This document shows, piece by piece, positions 8,555 to 17,832 of a DNA stretch of 64,000 nt. The stretch covers positions 186,001 to 250,000 of the forward strand of contig JARLHI010000076.1 in the NCBI GenBank assembly GCA_031292355.1, read 5' to 3'. The number at the start of each line of letters is the position of its first letter. Positions within the stretch are counted from its first letter, which is position 1. The translations under genes were made by a program, and so were the position numbers. This DNA is from Candidatus Obscuribacterales bacterium. Its GTDB lineage: Bacteria; Cyanobacteriota; Vampirovibrionia; Obscuribacterales; Obscuribacteraceae. The notes beneath the pieces are model-generated. The model had not been told where the DNA came from. It saw only the letters and a program-made list of their open reading frames with translations, and made no database searches.

Positions 8555-9778
8555 CTAGAAAGACTTCACTGTTGAAGTTTTAGTTGAGGCAGAGAGTTGC
8601 CGCGCGGCTTCTTTAGTGGCGAGGGCTTGAGAAATATAAGGGACGAGTTTAGGAGTAAGCAACTCAACAAACTTCGAAGCGCCGCGTCCTGTTAAGTGCA
8701 CCTGGTCATCATAATCGGCATCATTGAAGCCACTGTGTTGCATGTCGACAAAATTGGCACCATTAGCGGTGGCGATTCTCTGCGCGTCCTGCATGTAGAG
8801 GTTGTGAAGGTTTGGTGGCATCAAATTAAAGCTGTCTTTGCGCAAAGGCATATTGACCAGAATCACCTGAATATTTCGCGATTTTGCGATTTTGAGAAAG
8901 CGGTCCAGAAACTTCATCTGCGGGTTGTAGAGCCCTGGTCGAAACGGATTGTAAGAGACTAAATAGCAATTTTTGAAGTCCGCAGTGTTGGGGTGCGACT
9001 CGTCGTAAGGCGTAACATGGCAATACGGGTCGCTGTCTTCGGGCACCAAATGAAGCAAAGATTTAGTCACCTTATCGAGAGTCGGCAACTCGCAGATAGC
9101 TGGCGCAGGCAACGTTTTTGCTAGTTCTTGCTTTGCCGCACGCCGAAAAATAATTGATAATTCGGTTTGTTTATCGTAGAGAGGAAAGATCCTTCTAAGT
9201 ACTTTATTCGCTGCATATTTTGCGCGATCTGTACGAGTCAAACGAGAGAGATTGGCCACATCCTGCAACTGGCCAGTCTTTTCCATAAGTTGATACAAAG
9301 AAGTATTGGCTGGCACCTCCAGACCATTATCGAGAAAATCGCGCGGAGCGATACCATATACGATGACATCGGGAATTTTGCCATCTTTGACTAATTCAGA
9401 GAAAACGACACTGGCATCAGAGGCATTCATGCCAGGCACACTCAAAGACGTGGTCAAAACTTTGCGATGAAGATCCTGGGCAAGCAAATCTTCCATATGC
9501 TGACAGCGATGATGTTCGTTACCGTTCAAGTCGTGATTTAAGTAAGTCGCCTCGCCTTCGTTGGTGACGCGGCACATTAAGGACGAGCCAATCAAAAGTA
9601 CATCAGCCCGTTTTTGAAGCTGTCTGAAATTATTTACGGTCCACCAGCCGATGTCTTGATTCTGAAATTGAAACGAATCGCCCAGAGTGTCTTTTTCGGT
9701 ACAGCCAAAAGCCACGTTGACCAGAGCGAACCCCAGGCAGGCGATCAAGAATTTGGGTATTCGGGGCAGACGCAGCAC
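8555..9778 (-). CDS. SGNH-like lipoprotein, putative esterase
   Basis: 407 residues starting at a GTG, with a signal peptide ending in a lipobox (VAFGC, Cys26), so probably a membrane-anchored lipoprotein. The fold shows SGNH-hydrolase landmarks: the block I Ser in VLLIGSSLMC, a following strand with VYGIAPRDFLDN, and a C-terminal Asp-x-x-His-type block in YDDQVHLTGRG. Such proteins deacylate or modify cell-surface polymers or lipids; no substrate can be named. The stop lies only 3 nt from the convergent S4-protein stop. No strong Shine-Dalgarno is visible. Confidence 0.7.
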   Translation of the reverse strand: MLRLPRIPKFLIACLGFALVNVAFGCTEKDTLGDSFQFQNQDIGWWTVNNFRQLQKRADVLLIGSSLMCRVTNEGEATYLNHDLNGNEHHRCQHMEDLLAQDLHRKVLTTSLSVPGMNASDASVVFSELVKDGKIPDVIVYGIAPRDFLDNGLEVPANTSLYQLMEKTGQLQDVANLSRLTRTDRAKYAANKVLRRIFPLYDKQTELSIIFRRAAKQELAKTLPAPAICELPTLDKVTKSLLHLVPEDSDPYCHVTPYDESHPNTADFKNCYLVSYNPFRPGLYNPQMKFLDRFLKIAKSRNIQVILVNMPLRKDSFNLMPPNLHNLYMQDAQRIATANGANFVDMQHSGFNDADYDDQVHLTGRGASKFVELLTPKLVPYISQALATKEAARQLSASTKTSTVKSF

Positions 9779-9828
9779 TTAGAGAACCAACCGGACAAGA
9801 TGGATGAGTCAATCTAACAATTCCAAGC

Positions 9829-9865
9829 CAAAAGTGCATGACAACCGTTTCAGATTGCCATGCAC
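9829..9865 (-). terminator. Rho-independent terminator of the dnaG-rpoD operon
   Basis: On the minus strand, an 11-bp stem (GTGCATGGCAA pairing with TTGTCATGCAC, one G-U pair) with a 10-nt loop is followed by TTTT. It lies 31 nt after the rpoD stop and in the right direction. Confidence 0.75.
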
Positions 9866-9895
9866 CCACAAATGATCTTAGAGAAACCGACACAT

Positions 9896-10990
9896 TTAAT
9901 CGTCGATATATTCTCTCAAACGGCGACTGCGGTTAGGGTGACGCAGTTTTCGCAAAGCTTTGGCTTCAATTTGACGAATTCGCTCGCGCGTTACGCCAAA
10001 AAGCTGACCAACTTCTTCCAAAGTGCGCTGTCTACCGTCATCGAGACCAAAACGTAAACGAAGGACATCACGTTCACGCGATGATAGTCCAGCCATCACT
10101 TCGATGATGTCTTCTCGCAGCAGCTCCTGAGTCACCGACGTGGCTGGAGTTTCGGCGTCGCGGTCTTCGATGAAATCACCCAGGCGAGAATCTTCTTCTT
10201 TACCGATTGGAGTTTCGAGCGAAATGGGCTCTTGTGCCACTTTGACGATCTCTCGCAATTTAGCAACAGTAATTTCCATTGCTTCGGCGATTTCTTCTTC
10301 AGTTGGCTTACGACCTTTGTCTTGCGCCAGCTTACGCGTAGTTTTCTTCAGTTTGTTGATGGTTTCAACCATATGCACTGGAATGCGGATGGTTCGAGCC
10401 TGGTCCGCAATAGCCCGGGTGATAGCCTGGCGAATCCACCACGTGGCGTAGGTACTGAATTTGTAGCCTCGCTCATAGTCGAACTTTTCGGCAGCACGAA
10501 TCAAACCGAGATTGCCTTCTTGAATCAGGTCGAGAAAGAGCATGCCGCGGCCGACATATTTCTTGGCAATGGACACAACCAGTCGCAAGTTAGCCTGAAC
10601 CAGTCGCCTTTTGGCAAATGCTCCATCAGCGCCACCTTGTTCGATGCGCCTGGCGTACTCGATTTCCTGATCGGCAGTCAAAAGAGGGATTCGACCAATT
10701 TCGCGCAGATACATGCGAACCGGGTCATCCGACGATAGTCCCTTCGATACCTCTTCTTCGAAGACCTCGGGGTCGCCTTCGACTTTTTCTTCATAACCGC
10801 CCATAAATACTGGATCATCGCCAGTGGCAGCCTCATTTGCCGGCACCGCGCCAGGTAAATCGTCGTCGCCATCGGAATCCGAGTCGACTAGCAACTCTTC
10901 CAACCCGCTACGCTCGCGCTGCTTGGTGGATTCTTCCATCCGACCAAGTTTCTCGATGAAGCTATCTTCTTTATCTTTGCTCTTTGTCAC
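9896..10990 (-). CDS. rpoD: Primary RNA polymerase sigma factor (RpoD/SigA)
   Basis: 364 residues, the size of group 1 sigma factors with a short acidic N-terminus. Region 1.2 (SDDPVRMYLREIGRIPLLTA) comes first. Region 2 follows with the RpoD signature (NLRLVVSIAKKYVGRGMLFL and the KFSTYATWWIRQAITRAIAD box that recognises -10 elements). Region 3 follows, then region 4 (EEVGQLFGVTRERIRQIEAK) that recognises -35 elements. A large region 1.1 is lacking; residues 1-80 are only an acidic low-complexity leader. It starts at a GTG with GGAG 8 bases upstream, 23 nt after the dnaG stop. The dnaG-rpoD pairing is widely conserved in bacteria, and a terminator follows. Confidence 0.97.
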   Translation of the reverse strand: MTKSKDKEDSFIEKLGRMEESTKQRERSGLEELLVDSDSDGDDDLPGAVPANEAATGDDPVFMGGYEEKVEGDPEVFEEEVSKGLSSDDPVRMYLREIGRIPLLTADQEIEYARRIEQGGADGAFAKRRLVQANLRLVVSIAKKYVGRGMLFLDLIQEGNLGLIRAAEKFDYERGYKFSTYATWWIRQAITRAIADQARTIRIPVHMVETINKLKKTTRKLAQDKGRKPTEEEIAEAMEITVAKLREIVKVAQEPISLETPIGKEEDSRLGDFIEDRDAETPATSVTQELLREDIIEVMAGLSSRERDVLRLRFGLDDGRQRTLEEVGQLFGVTRERIRQIEAKALRKLRHPNRSRRLREYIDD

Positions 10991-11013
10991 GCAGTGGTCT
11001 CCAACTGTAGTGC

Positions 11014-12954
11014 TCAGGGCTTGCCTGTGACTTCCTTAATTTTACGCTTAAGTTCGTCCAAATCTTCTTGAACGCCGCCAAAAGTTTGGACGGCCTGTCT
11101 CAAAGCCTGTAATTTCATCATTTTGCTTTGCTGAGTTGTCTGCTCATCTTCGGATAAATCAGGCAGCAAGGCACGAGCCGTTGCAAGCTCTCTATTTAGT
11201 TTTTCCGCCAAAATCACCAATTGAAACGCCTGAAGCAAGATTTCTACTGGCGCATCTTGCTTTCTTATGTCATCGACCTTCAAAAGGACATCGACGAAAG
11301 CCTGGAGAGCATCTGGGTCTGGGCTCAAGCGGTCCATCAATTTTTGCTGCAAATCTTCCACATTATTAAATTGAGTACCAATTCCGTAGACAGCCTCTTT
11401 GATTCTCTGATGTTCGGCTGATAAAAATTGGTCATCGACCAATAAGTTACTGACACGATCGTAATCTTGCTTTGTCGTCAAATAAAGTGCCAGTAGTTGC
11501 CGCTCGGCATCGATATAACCAGACTGCATACCGCCGCGACTACCAAGCAAATGACTGCGCGGTCCAGATGGTGCCGCCTGGCTTGCTGGAGCATGGCGTT
11601 GTTGCGGACGCTTGCCTGTGTTATTTTCGCGTCGGTGGCGATTGACATCAGCAGATAAAGCAATTTCATCAATACTGAGCTTGCTGCTCCATTGCTGCGC
11701 ATATTGTGATCGAGCAACATCAGAGGGAATCTGCGCGAGAATCGGCACAACAACTTTCGCGGCGTCGATACGTCCAGTATGAGTTTTTAAATCCTGACCT
11801 TCCATGGCTTTCACTAATTGATAATCGACAAATGGCAAAGCCTGATCGACAGCCTTTTTGTAACCGGCAGGTCCACCATCTTCAGCTGACGATCTCAAAC
11901 ATTCATCAGGGTCTTTGCCGCCTGGCACACGAATAACTCGCAAGTCGATACCGACACCACGGGCGACGTTATTGAGTGGTTCAAAACCGCTATCAATCGC
12001 TCGAACACCGGCTTCGTCCGCATCAAAAGCAAGATAGACCCGGCGCGAGTCGGTATAACGTACAAGTGACTTAGCTTGATGTTCGCCAAGAGCAACGCCA
12101 CAAGTAGCGACTGTATTATCGAAGCCATAAAGATGCGAAGTGATCACATCAAAATAACCTTCAACAACAATTACTGCGTCTTTCTTCTTGATTGAGTCCT
12201 TAGCCAGATGGAAGCCGTAGAGATGCTCGCGCTTAACATAGATTGGAGTTTCTGGTGAATTCAAATATTTAATTTGATCGTCACCTAAAGTTCTGCCACC
12301 AAATGCGATGACACGTCCTTGATCGTCACAGATAGGAATAATCAAACGATTGCGGAATAAATCGTAGTGTCCGCTTGATTCAGCGCGACTTCTAACAAGA
12401 CCCGCTTCTTCTAGAGTTTGCGGCGCCACTTTTGTCGACTCGGTCAAATAACGCAGCAATCCATCCCATGCAGGGCTCGCCACACCAAGTTTAAAACGGT
12501 CGATAATATCTTGAGTGATACCACGATTACCCAGATAATCTCTGGCCATTTTACCTTCAACAGGATCGTTGAGCAGATGCGAATAGTACTCGCTTGCCTG
12601 TTGATAAAGCATAAGAACCTGCGAGCGCTTGTCGTACTCATGCCGCTGCTCGTACGAATCAATAAGCGGGACATTGTATTTATGCGCTAGTTCGCGAACC
12701 GTATCGAGGAAATCCAGTTTTTTGATTTTTTGCACGAAGGCGAAAACATCGCCACCCTCATTGCAGCCAAAACATTTGAAAATGCCTTTTTCTGTATTGA
12801 CGTGAAACGAAGGCGATTTTTCGTTATGAAACGGGCACAGCCCCTTGTATTCTTTGCCGGCGCGTTTGAGGACGATGTGCTCGGAAATAACTTCCTGAAT
12901 AGACGCGCGACTGCGCACTTCCGCAATCACCTCTGATGTCACGCCGCCTCTCAT
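11014..12954 (-). CDS. dnaG: DNA primase DnaG
   Basis: 646 residues with the full primase layout. The zinc-binding domain has C40, H43, C61 and C64 (GLCPFHNEKSPSF and FKCFGCNEGGD). The catalytic core contains the Toprim fold (VIVVEGYFDVITSHLYG, then VYLAFDADEAG). A C-terminal helical bundle of the kind that contacts the replicative helicase follows. It makes the RNA primers for DNA replication. A GGAG precedes the ATG at 12954. It is the first gene of a dnaG-rpoD operon. An insertion-like Pro/Gln/Ser-rich linker near residues 445-475 separates core and helicase-binding part, as in many bacteria. Confidence 0.97.
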   Translation of the reverse strand: MRGGVTSEVIAEVRSRASIQEVISEHIVLKRAGKEYKGLCPFHNEKSPSFHVNTEKGIFKCFGCNEGGDVFAFVQKIKKLDFLDTVRELAHKYNVPLIDSYEQRHEYDKRSQVLMLYQQASEYYSHLLNDPVEGKMARDYLGNRGITQDIIDRFKLGVASPAWDGLLRYLTESTKVAPQTLEEAGLVRSRAESSGHYDLFRNRLIIPICDDQGRVIAFGGRTLGDDQIKYLNSPETPIYVKREHLYGFHLAKDSIKKKDAVIVVEGYFDVITSHLYGFDNTVATCGVALGEHQAKSLVRYTDSRRVYLAFDADEAGVRAIDSGFEPLNNVARGVGIDLRVIRVPGGKDPDECLRSSAEDGGPAGYKKAVDQALPFVDYQLVKAMEGQDLKTHTGRIDAAKVVVPILAQIPSDVARSQYAQQWSSKLSIDEIALSADVNRHRRENNTGKRPQQRHAPASQAAPSGPRSHLLGSRGGMQSGYIDAERQLLALYLTTKQDYDRVSNLLVDDQFLSAEHQRIKEAVYGIGTQFNNVEDLQQKLMDRLSPDPDALQAFVDVLLKVDDIRKQDAPVEILLQAFQLVILAEKLNRELATARALLPDLSEDEQTTQQSKMMKLQALRQAVQTFGGVQEDLDELKRKIKEVTGKP

Positions 12955-13172
12955 GACAAAACTCCATTCTCACGCATAAATATGCTTCATGTATCTTTTA
13001 TATGCAAACCGCGCAGCGTCTGATTCTGGCTGATGCCTGACACGCGTCGGAACAGTTGATTTATATCACGGTTGACATGGTCTTAAATTAAGTCCACACA
13101 ATCGGCTAAAATTTGAGCCGGTTAAGTGGCCGTCGACTAATGACATTAAGCAGGGGTGAAATTTAAAGCATC

Positions 13173-14558
13173 ATGAAAACCCTCATCAAAAACGGTCGAA
13201 TCGTCACCGCAGTGGACGATTATGTAGCCGACATTCTCATTGAAGACGAAAAGATTTCAGTGATTGGCGCCAATCTGACGATGGAAGCAGATGCCACTAT
13301 CGATGCCAAAGACAGACTAGTAGTTCCTGGCGGCATCGATGCCCACACTCACATGGATATGCCTTTTGGCGGCACCACGTCAGCCGATGACTTCGAAACG
13401 GGCACGCGGGCGGCAGCTCATGGCGGAACTACAACTATTATTGATTTTGCTATTCAAAACAAAGGCGACTCAATCATCAACGCTCTTGATGTCTGGCACG
13501 CGAAGGCTCAGGGCAAAACAGCCATCGATTATGCCTTTCACATGATCGTCACCGACATGCCTCGCGAGCGACTGGTGGACATGAAGCGTCTAATCGATGA
13601 TGAAGGGGTAACTTCCTTCAAAATGTTCATGGCTTATCCAGGTGTGTTGCTTGTAGACGATGCCACGATTTTTCGCGGTATGAGTTATGCGGCCGAGCAC
13701 GGCGGACTGATTTGTATGCATGCTGAAAACGGCATGGTCATAAATGAAATTGTCGAAAGAGCACTTGCAGCAGGGCACACAGCCCCTAAATACCATGCGC
13801 TCACCCGCCCCACACTAGCTGAAGCTGAAGGCGCCAATCGGGCCATCGCTCTTGCTGAGATGGCCGGCTCGCCTGTTTATATCGTGCACTTAAGTTGCTA
13901 TGACGCTTTGAAAAAAGTGCAAGAAGCTCGCGACGCGGGCATTCCAGCTTATGCCGAAACCTGTCCCCAATATTTGTTTCTCGATTACAGCTACATGGAG
14001 GGCGAGGGCTTCGAAGGCGCGAAATACGTGATGACGCCACCTTTGCGTGACAAATCGAATCAAGAAAAGCTTTGGACTGGCATTCGTATGAACGACCTGC
14101 AGGTTATATCCACCGACCACTGCCCATTTTGCTTTAAAGACCAGAAGGAGCTGGGACGTGATGATTTCAGCAAAATTCCCAATGGTGGACCGGGCGTAGA
14201 AACTCGCATGAGTCTTATCTACAACGGTGGAGTCGTCGCCGGGCGCATCAATGTCAATCGCTTTGTGGAAATCACATCGACAGCCCCAGCTAAGATATTC
14301 GGTCTTTTTCCTCGTAAGGGAACGATTGCAGTGGGCTCGGATGCCGACATTGTGATATTCAATCCAGAAAAAAAGATGACTTTAAGTGCCAAAACACATC
14401 ACATGAACGTAGACTACAATTGCTACGAGGGCATGGAAGTGCAAGGCGTAACCGAAACTGTTCTGTCGCGAGGCAAAGTCATCATAGACAAACAGAATTA
14501 CGTCGGTCATGCAGGCGATGGAAAGTTTCAGAAGCGTTCACTCATTCATCTCAAATAA
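13173..14558 (+). CDS. hydA: Dihydropyrimidinase / D-hydantoinase
   Basis: 461 residues of the cyclic amidohydrolase superfamily. It hydrolyses dihydropyrimidines or 5-substituted hydantoins in the cytosol, normally in reductive pyrimidine breakdown. The dinuclear metal site is complete: H58 and H60 in GGIDAHTHMD, the carboxylated K150 in TSFKMFMAYPG, H183 in CMHAENG, H239 in VYIVHLSCYD and D315 in ISTDHCPFC. These positions match well-known bacterial hydantoinases. No other pyrimidine-degradation gene (dihydropyrimidine dehydrogenase, beta-ureidopropionase) is nearby. The next gene is MurQ, 74 nt downstream on the same strand, probably cotranscribed. Which substrate it uses cannot be read from sequence. 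Confidence 0.92.
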   Translation: MKTLIKNGRIVTAVDDYVADILIEDEKISVIGANLTMEADATIDAKDRLVVPGGIDAHTHMDMPFGGTTSADDFETGTRAAAHGGTTTIIDFAIQNKGDSIINALDVWHAKAQGKTAIDYAFHMIVTDMPRERLVDMKRLIDDEGVTSFKMFMAYPGVLLVDDATIFRGMSYAAEHGGLICMHAENGMVINEIVERALAAGHTAPKYHALTRPTLAEAEGANRAIALAEMAGSPVYIVHLSCYDALKKVQEARDAGIPAYAETCPQYLFLDYSYMEGEGFEGAKYVMTPPLRDKSNQEKLWTGIRMNDLQVISTDHCPFCFKDQKELGRDDFSKIPNGGPGVETRMSLIYNGGVVAGRINVNRFVEITSTAPAKIFGLFPRKGTIAVGSDADIVIFNPEKKMTLSAKTHHMNVDYNCYEGMEVQGVTETVLSRGKVIIDKQNYVGHAGDGKFQKRSLIHLK

Positions 14559-14579
14559 CTGACAACGAAATGAAATCAA

Positions 14580-14607
14580 ATCTATCTATCGATCTATCAA
14601 TCAATCA
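14580..14607 (+). repeat. Tetranucleotide tandem repeat (ATCN x 7)
   Basis: Seven consecutive ATCN units (ATCT, ATCT, ATCG, ATCT, ATCA, ATCA, ATCA) lie in the gap between hydA and murQ, 25 nt before the murQ start. An in-frame ATG at 14570 precedes the repeat, so a longer MurQ reading through it is possible, but the Shine-Dalgarno favours the start after the repeat. Confidence 0.7.
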
Positions 14608-14632
14608 AGGGATACAAAAAGGGAGCACAACC

Positions 14633-15556
14633 ATGGGATCTACTCAGGGATTTACCAAAGAATTCAATCGACTGGTCACTGAAGAGCGCAACGAGCGCAC
14701 CATGGACCTCGACAATCTAGACACCATTGAACTCGTCGCTCGAGTGCAACAAGAAGATTTCGAAGTAGCTAAAGCAGTCCAGTTGTGCCTCCCTGAAATT
14801 GCCAAAGCAATTGACATAATTACAGCTCGTCTCAAAGACGGTGGACGCCTTCTTTATTTTGGCGCTGGTACGAGCGGTAGACTGGGCGTTTTAGACGCAA
14901 CCGAATGCCCACCCACTTATGGCGTTGAGACAACGACAGTCCAAGCCTTCATCGCTGGCGGCAAAGAAGCAATGTTCCGTTCGTTCGAAGATGCCGAAGA
15001 TCAAAAGCAACTGGGGATCAATGACGTAATCGAAGCAAAAGTGACCGCTAAAGATGTGGTCGTTGGTATTTCCTCAAGCGGTCGCACCCCATATGTAGTT
15101 GGTGCCATGCATCAAGCCAAAGAGCAAGGTGCAGCCGCAATCGCCGTGGTTAATAACCCAGATAGCGCATTGTCGGTTCTTTGCGATGTAACTATAGCTG
15201 CTGTCGTGGGCGCCGAAGCTCTTACTGGCTCTACCCGCATGAAGTCCGGCACGGCACAAAAAATGATTCTCAATTTGCTCACCACTTGCACCATGGTTCG
15301 CCTAGGCAAAGTCTACGAAAATTTGATGATCGACTTAAAACCAACCAACGTCAAATTGAGGGAGCGCGCAGTTTCAATCATCTCCATTTTAGGAGATGTG
15401 CCTCGCCATCTAGCTGAAGGAGCGCTCGTGGCCTCGCATGATAAATGCAAAACAGCCATTTTGATGCTAAAGCGCAAACTTGGTCGTGCGAAAGCCGAAG
15501 AATTGATTACCAAATGCGATGGCTCTTTGCGCAAAGCTCTGGTTGCCGAAGTCTAA
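14633..15556 (+). CDS. murQ: N-acetylmuramic acid 6-phosphate etherase MurQ
   Basis: 307 residues, the usual MurQ length. The enzyme cleaves the lactyl ether of MurNAc-6-phosphate to give GlcNAc-6-phosphate and D-lactate during recycling of cell-wall sugars. The SIS domain is evident: LLYFGAGTSGRLGVLDATEC holds the catalytic Glu, followed by VVVGISSSGRTPYVVGAMH and the MurQ signature EALTGSTRMKSGTAQKMILN. The start at 14633 is chosen because AAGGGAG is well placed; upstream in-frame ATGs would overlap or approach hydA. No MurNAc transporter or kinase (MurP, AnmK) is next to it, so how its substrate arises here is open. Confidence 0.95.
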   Translation: MGSTQGFTKEFNRLVTEERNERTMDLDNLDTIELVARVQQEDFEVAKAVQLCLPEIAKAIDIITARLKDGGRLLYFGAGTSGRLGVLDATECPPTYGVETTTVQAFIAGGKEAMFRSFEDAEDQKQLGINDVIEAKVTAKDVVVGISSSGRTPYVVGAMHQAKEQGAAAIAVVNNPDSALSVLCDVTIAAVVGAEALTGSTRMKSGTAQKMILNLLTTCTMVRLGKVYENLMIDLKPTNVKLRERAVSIISILGDVPRHLAEGALVASHDKCKTAILMLKRKLGRAKAEELITKCDGSLRKALVAEV

Positions 15557-15561
15557 TCTCA

Positions 15562-16857
15562 ATGAATTTTGGTCAGCTGTTCACCACGACAAATCTTGCA
15601 GTGCTTTTGAGCCTGAACGTTTGTCTTGGCGATGCTTTGGCTAAAATGCCTTTGCCGGACGACGAATGGTTCCAGTCTGTGAATCAAGGCGAATTGCTGA
15701 TTGCTCAAAAGAAAGACACCGAAGCTGAGTCCACATTGATTCATGCTGTCGGTATGTCATATGTTTTTGGAGCGATGGGTGCTGCGACCATAACGCAGCT
15801 GCTTCTGGGCGATTTTTATCTTGCGCGCGGCGATTACAAAAATGCTGAAAGATTCTATCAAATGGCTTCAATTGAGCCGAATCCAGCCGATAGTATTCGC
15901 GGCTTAAAGAGTTTGACCGCGCTCTATATTCGCCTGAATAAAAAAGAACAAGCGGATACCTGTCGTGCTCTGCAAAAGAAAGCAGAAATAAAACTTGCTC
16001 GAGAAGCGAAAAAAAGTGCGGACAAAGCTGATTACACCGCTTATTTCAAAAAAATGTCTGAGCGCATCAAACAATATTGGGAACCGCCAGTCACGCAGAA
16101 GAACAAAGTCGTTTTGGTCAAGTTCAGACTCGCACCAGATGGAGCAATTTCGCTTTTGCATGTGGCACGTTCATCAGGCGTCGCTGAAGCAGATGAGCAG
16201 GCGCTTAGAGCAATTGTTGCAACGGCCCCTTTGCCTGCTCCTACACCCCCTTTTTCGAAAGCAATGGACATGCAATACACTTTCGATCCAACCAAGAACA
16301 TAGACCCGCTAAAACGGAATGTGCCTGTGAAAATATTGCGCGTCGACAATGTCGATGTGGTCGACTGGCCAGCTACAGAAAAGGCCCTCAAAGACGCTAT
16401 TGAGCAGGTAGAGACCAGTAAACAGGCCAAACCGCAGATAGTGGCAGATTTAATGCTCCAGTTAGGTGATTGTTACTTCGAACAAAAAGATTCAACCGAT
16501 TCAGTGTCTGCCTATGACAAAGCAATGAACTACTGCCTGCAAAATAAAGTGGGCGACAAGATTCAATTGAAATGCCGACAAAAACTGGCACTCTCATTGG
16601 AACTTGCAGGAAAACATCTTTCTGCCGACAAACAGTGGCACCTAGGACTGGCCATTATCACCGCACAAAAAGAAAGCGCAGCGCAATCCGATCTCGACCT
16701 GCAAAGCAAAATTGATTTTCTTAGCGCCTACGCCAGATACCTGTATGTGAGCGGACACAATCGTGATGCTGATGGCTTTTACCACGAAATTGCCGAACTA
16801 AAGAAGGCACAATTAGCGGCTCACGCAAAAGCAGTAGCTGCTGGTCACAAAAAATAG
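15562..16857 (+). CDS. Secreted TPR protein with TonB-C-like domain
   Basis: 431 residues starting 5 nt after murQ. A signal peptide (to about residue 28) is followed by TPR-like helices (about 35-140). Then comes a segment that looks like the TonB C-terminal domain (about 155-240: MSERIKQYWEPP, VVLVKFRLAPDGAISLLHVA, SGVAEADEQALRAIVA), and further TPR-like helices to the end. The TonB-C fold usually contacts outer-membrane transporters or, in other proteins, mediates periplasmic contacts. No transmembrane anchor other than the signal is visible, so it is not a classic TonB. It probably works in the periplasm as an assembly or interaction factor. Coupling to murQ is likely from the spacing. 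Confidence 0.75.
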   Translation: MNFGQLFTTTNLAVLLSLNVCLGDALAKMPLPDDEWFQSVNQGELLIAQKKDTEAESTLIHAVGMSYVFGAMGAATITQLLLGDFYLARGDYKNAERFYQMASIEPNPADSIRGLKSLTALYIRLNKKEQADTCRALQKKAEIKLAREAKKSADKADYTAYFKKMSERIKQYWEPPVTQKNKVVLVKFRLAPDGAISLLHVARSSGVAEADEQALRAIVATAPLPAPTPPFSKAMDMQYTFDPTKNIDPLKRNVPVKILRVDNVDVVDWPATEKALKDAIEQVETSKQAKPQIVADLMLQLGDCYFEQKDSTDSVSAYDKAMNYCLQNKVGDKIQLKCRQKLALSLELAGKHLSADKQWHLGLAIITAQKESAAQSDLDLQSKIDFLSAYARYLYVSGHNRDADGFYHEIAELKKAQLAAHAKAVAAGHKK

Positions 16858-16872
16858 CAATTCGTCGATTGA

Positions 16873-17823
16873 TCAGTCAGACTTTAATTTGTTCAGGGCT
16901 GTGCTCAAATCCAGTCCGTCCACGCGCATGCGTACATCTGCATAAAAGAGCCCACAAGCGACGAATACCAGTGGCGAAACAAACATATTGGAAGCTGAAC
17001 GCCACACACTGGAGAAAATCTGAGTATACAGATTAATTGTCTTTGGGAGTCCTTTAGCGCCACCATAGATGATGGCGCGAGCATATTCCACCAGCGTCAC
17101 GACGATTGGAACAGAATCCAGTGCGGCAGCTATTACGTAAACAGTCACTATAAGTAGTCCGCCAAAAAACAATGTGCGGAACAAATTGCTGAACGTTAGT
17201 TTAAGCCCCTCGCCCATGACCGTAGTGAAGTCAGTTGATTCGCAGGCGATGGCTGGGGCAATCAAGATTAGAGGCAGGGTGCAAATCAAAAGGCTGGCAA
17301 ACATGGCTGCCACGCTGCCAATCGCGCCAATAGCCGCCACTATAGCCAGAGCTTTGACTTTTACAAAGACCAGTGAAACTCCCATGACGACGCACCAGAA
17401 CACAACGGACGCAGTCAGCATCATATAAATCGCTGTGACGGCGAAGACCAGGTAGAATTTTCGCGTCCAAACGAAATCGTACGCATCTTTGTAATTGCTC
17501 GAAAAACCAGTAAACCAGCGAATCACAGCCATATGTCTCATCGTTAAAAAGAATTCGCCGAGCAGGCGCAGAAACAACCCTGGCATTAATATGGCAAGAC
17601 TCTGCCAGATATGCGAGGTGTCACCACTGGCGATATTGTGAGCGCCCACAACAATGAGTAAATTTCCCAGCAACTCGATGATCGTAGGCATCAGCTGAAT
17701 GCGAGCCAAAAATTTGATCTGACTGCGACAAAGTCTAAACGACTGACCAATGACATCGCCTACAGTGCTCGGAGCGACTAATTGATTTTGTACCTGATCT
17801 TGTGCAAGAAGTTCCACAGTCAC
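16873..17823 (-). CDS. Polytopic membrane protein of unknown function
   Basis: 316 residues with about six hydrophobic segments, including LVFAVTAIYMMLTASVVFWC and IVAAIGAIGSVAAMFASLLI. The N-terminal 40 residues are soluble and contain VGDVIGQSFRLCRSQ, reminiscent of the integral-membrane proteins that share an architecture with the membrane domain of glycerophosphodiester phosphodiesterases. No catalytic motif is seen. The stop lies 15 nt from the convergent TPR/TonB-C gene. The short gene at 17833-18099 lies just upstream on the same strand and may be cotranscribed. Confidence 0.75.
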   Translation of the reverse strand: MTVELLAQDQVQNQLVAPSTVGDVIGQSFRLCRSQIKFLARIQLMPTIIELLGNLLIVVGAHNIASGDTSHIWQSLAILMPGLFLRLLGEFFLTMRHMAVIRWFTGFSSNYKDAYDFVWTRKFYLVFAVTAIYMMLTASVVFWCVVMGVSLVFVKVKALAIVAAIGAIGSVAAMFASLLICTLPLILIAPAIACESTDFTTVMGEGLKLTFSNLFRTLFFGGLLIVTVYVIAAALDSVPIVVTLVEYARAIIYGGAKGLPKTINLYTQIFSSVWRSASNMFVSPLVFVACGLFYADVRMRVDGLDLSTALNKLKSD

Positions 17824-17832
17824 CTCAAAACC

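Noticed and set aside
13072..13112. TTGACA and TAAAAT upstream of the dihydropyrimidinase gene
   Set aside because: The boxes are about 29 bases apart, far outside a working promoter spacing.
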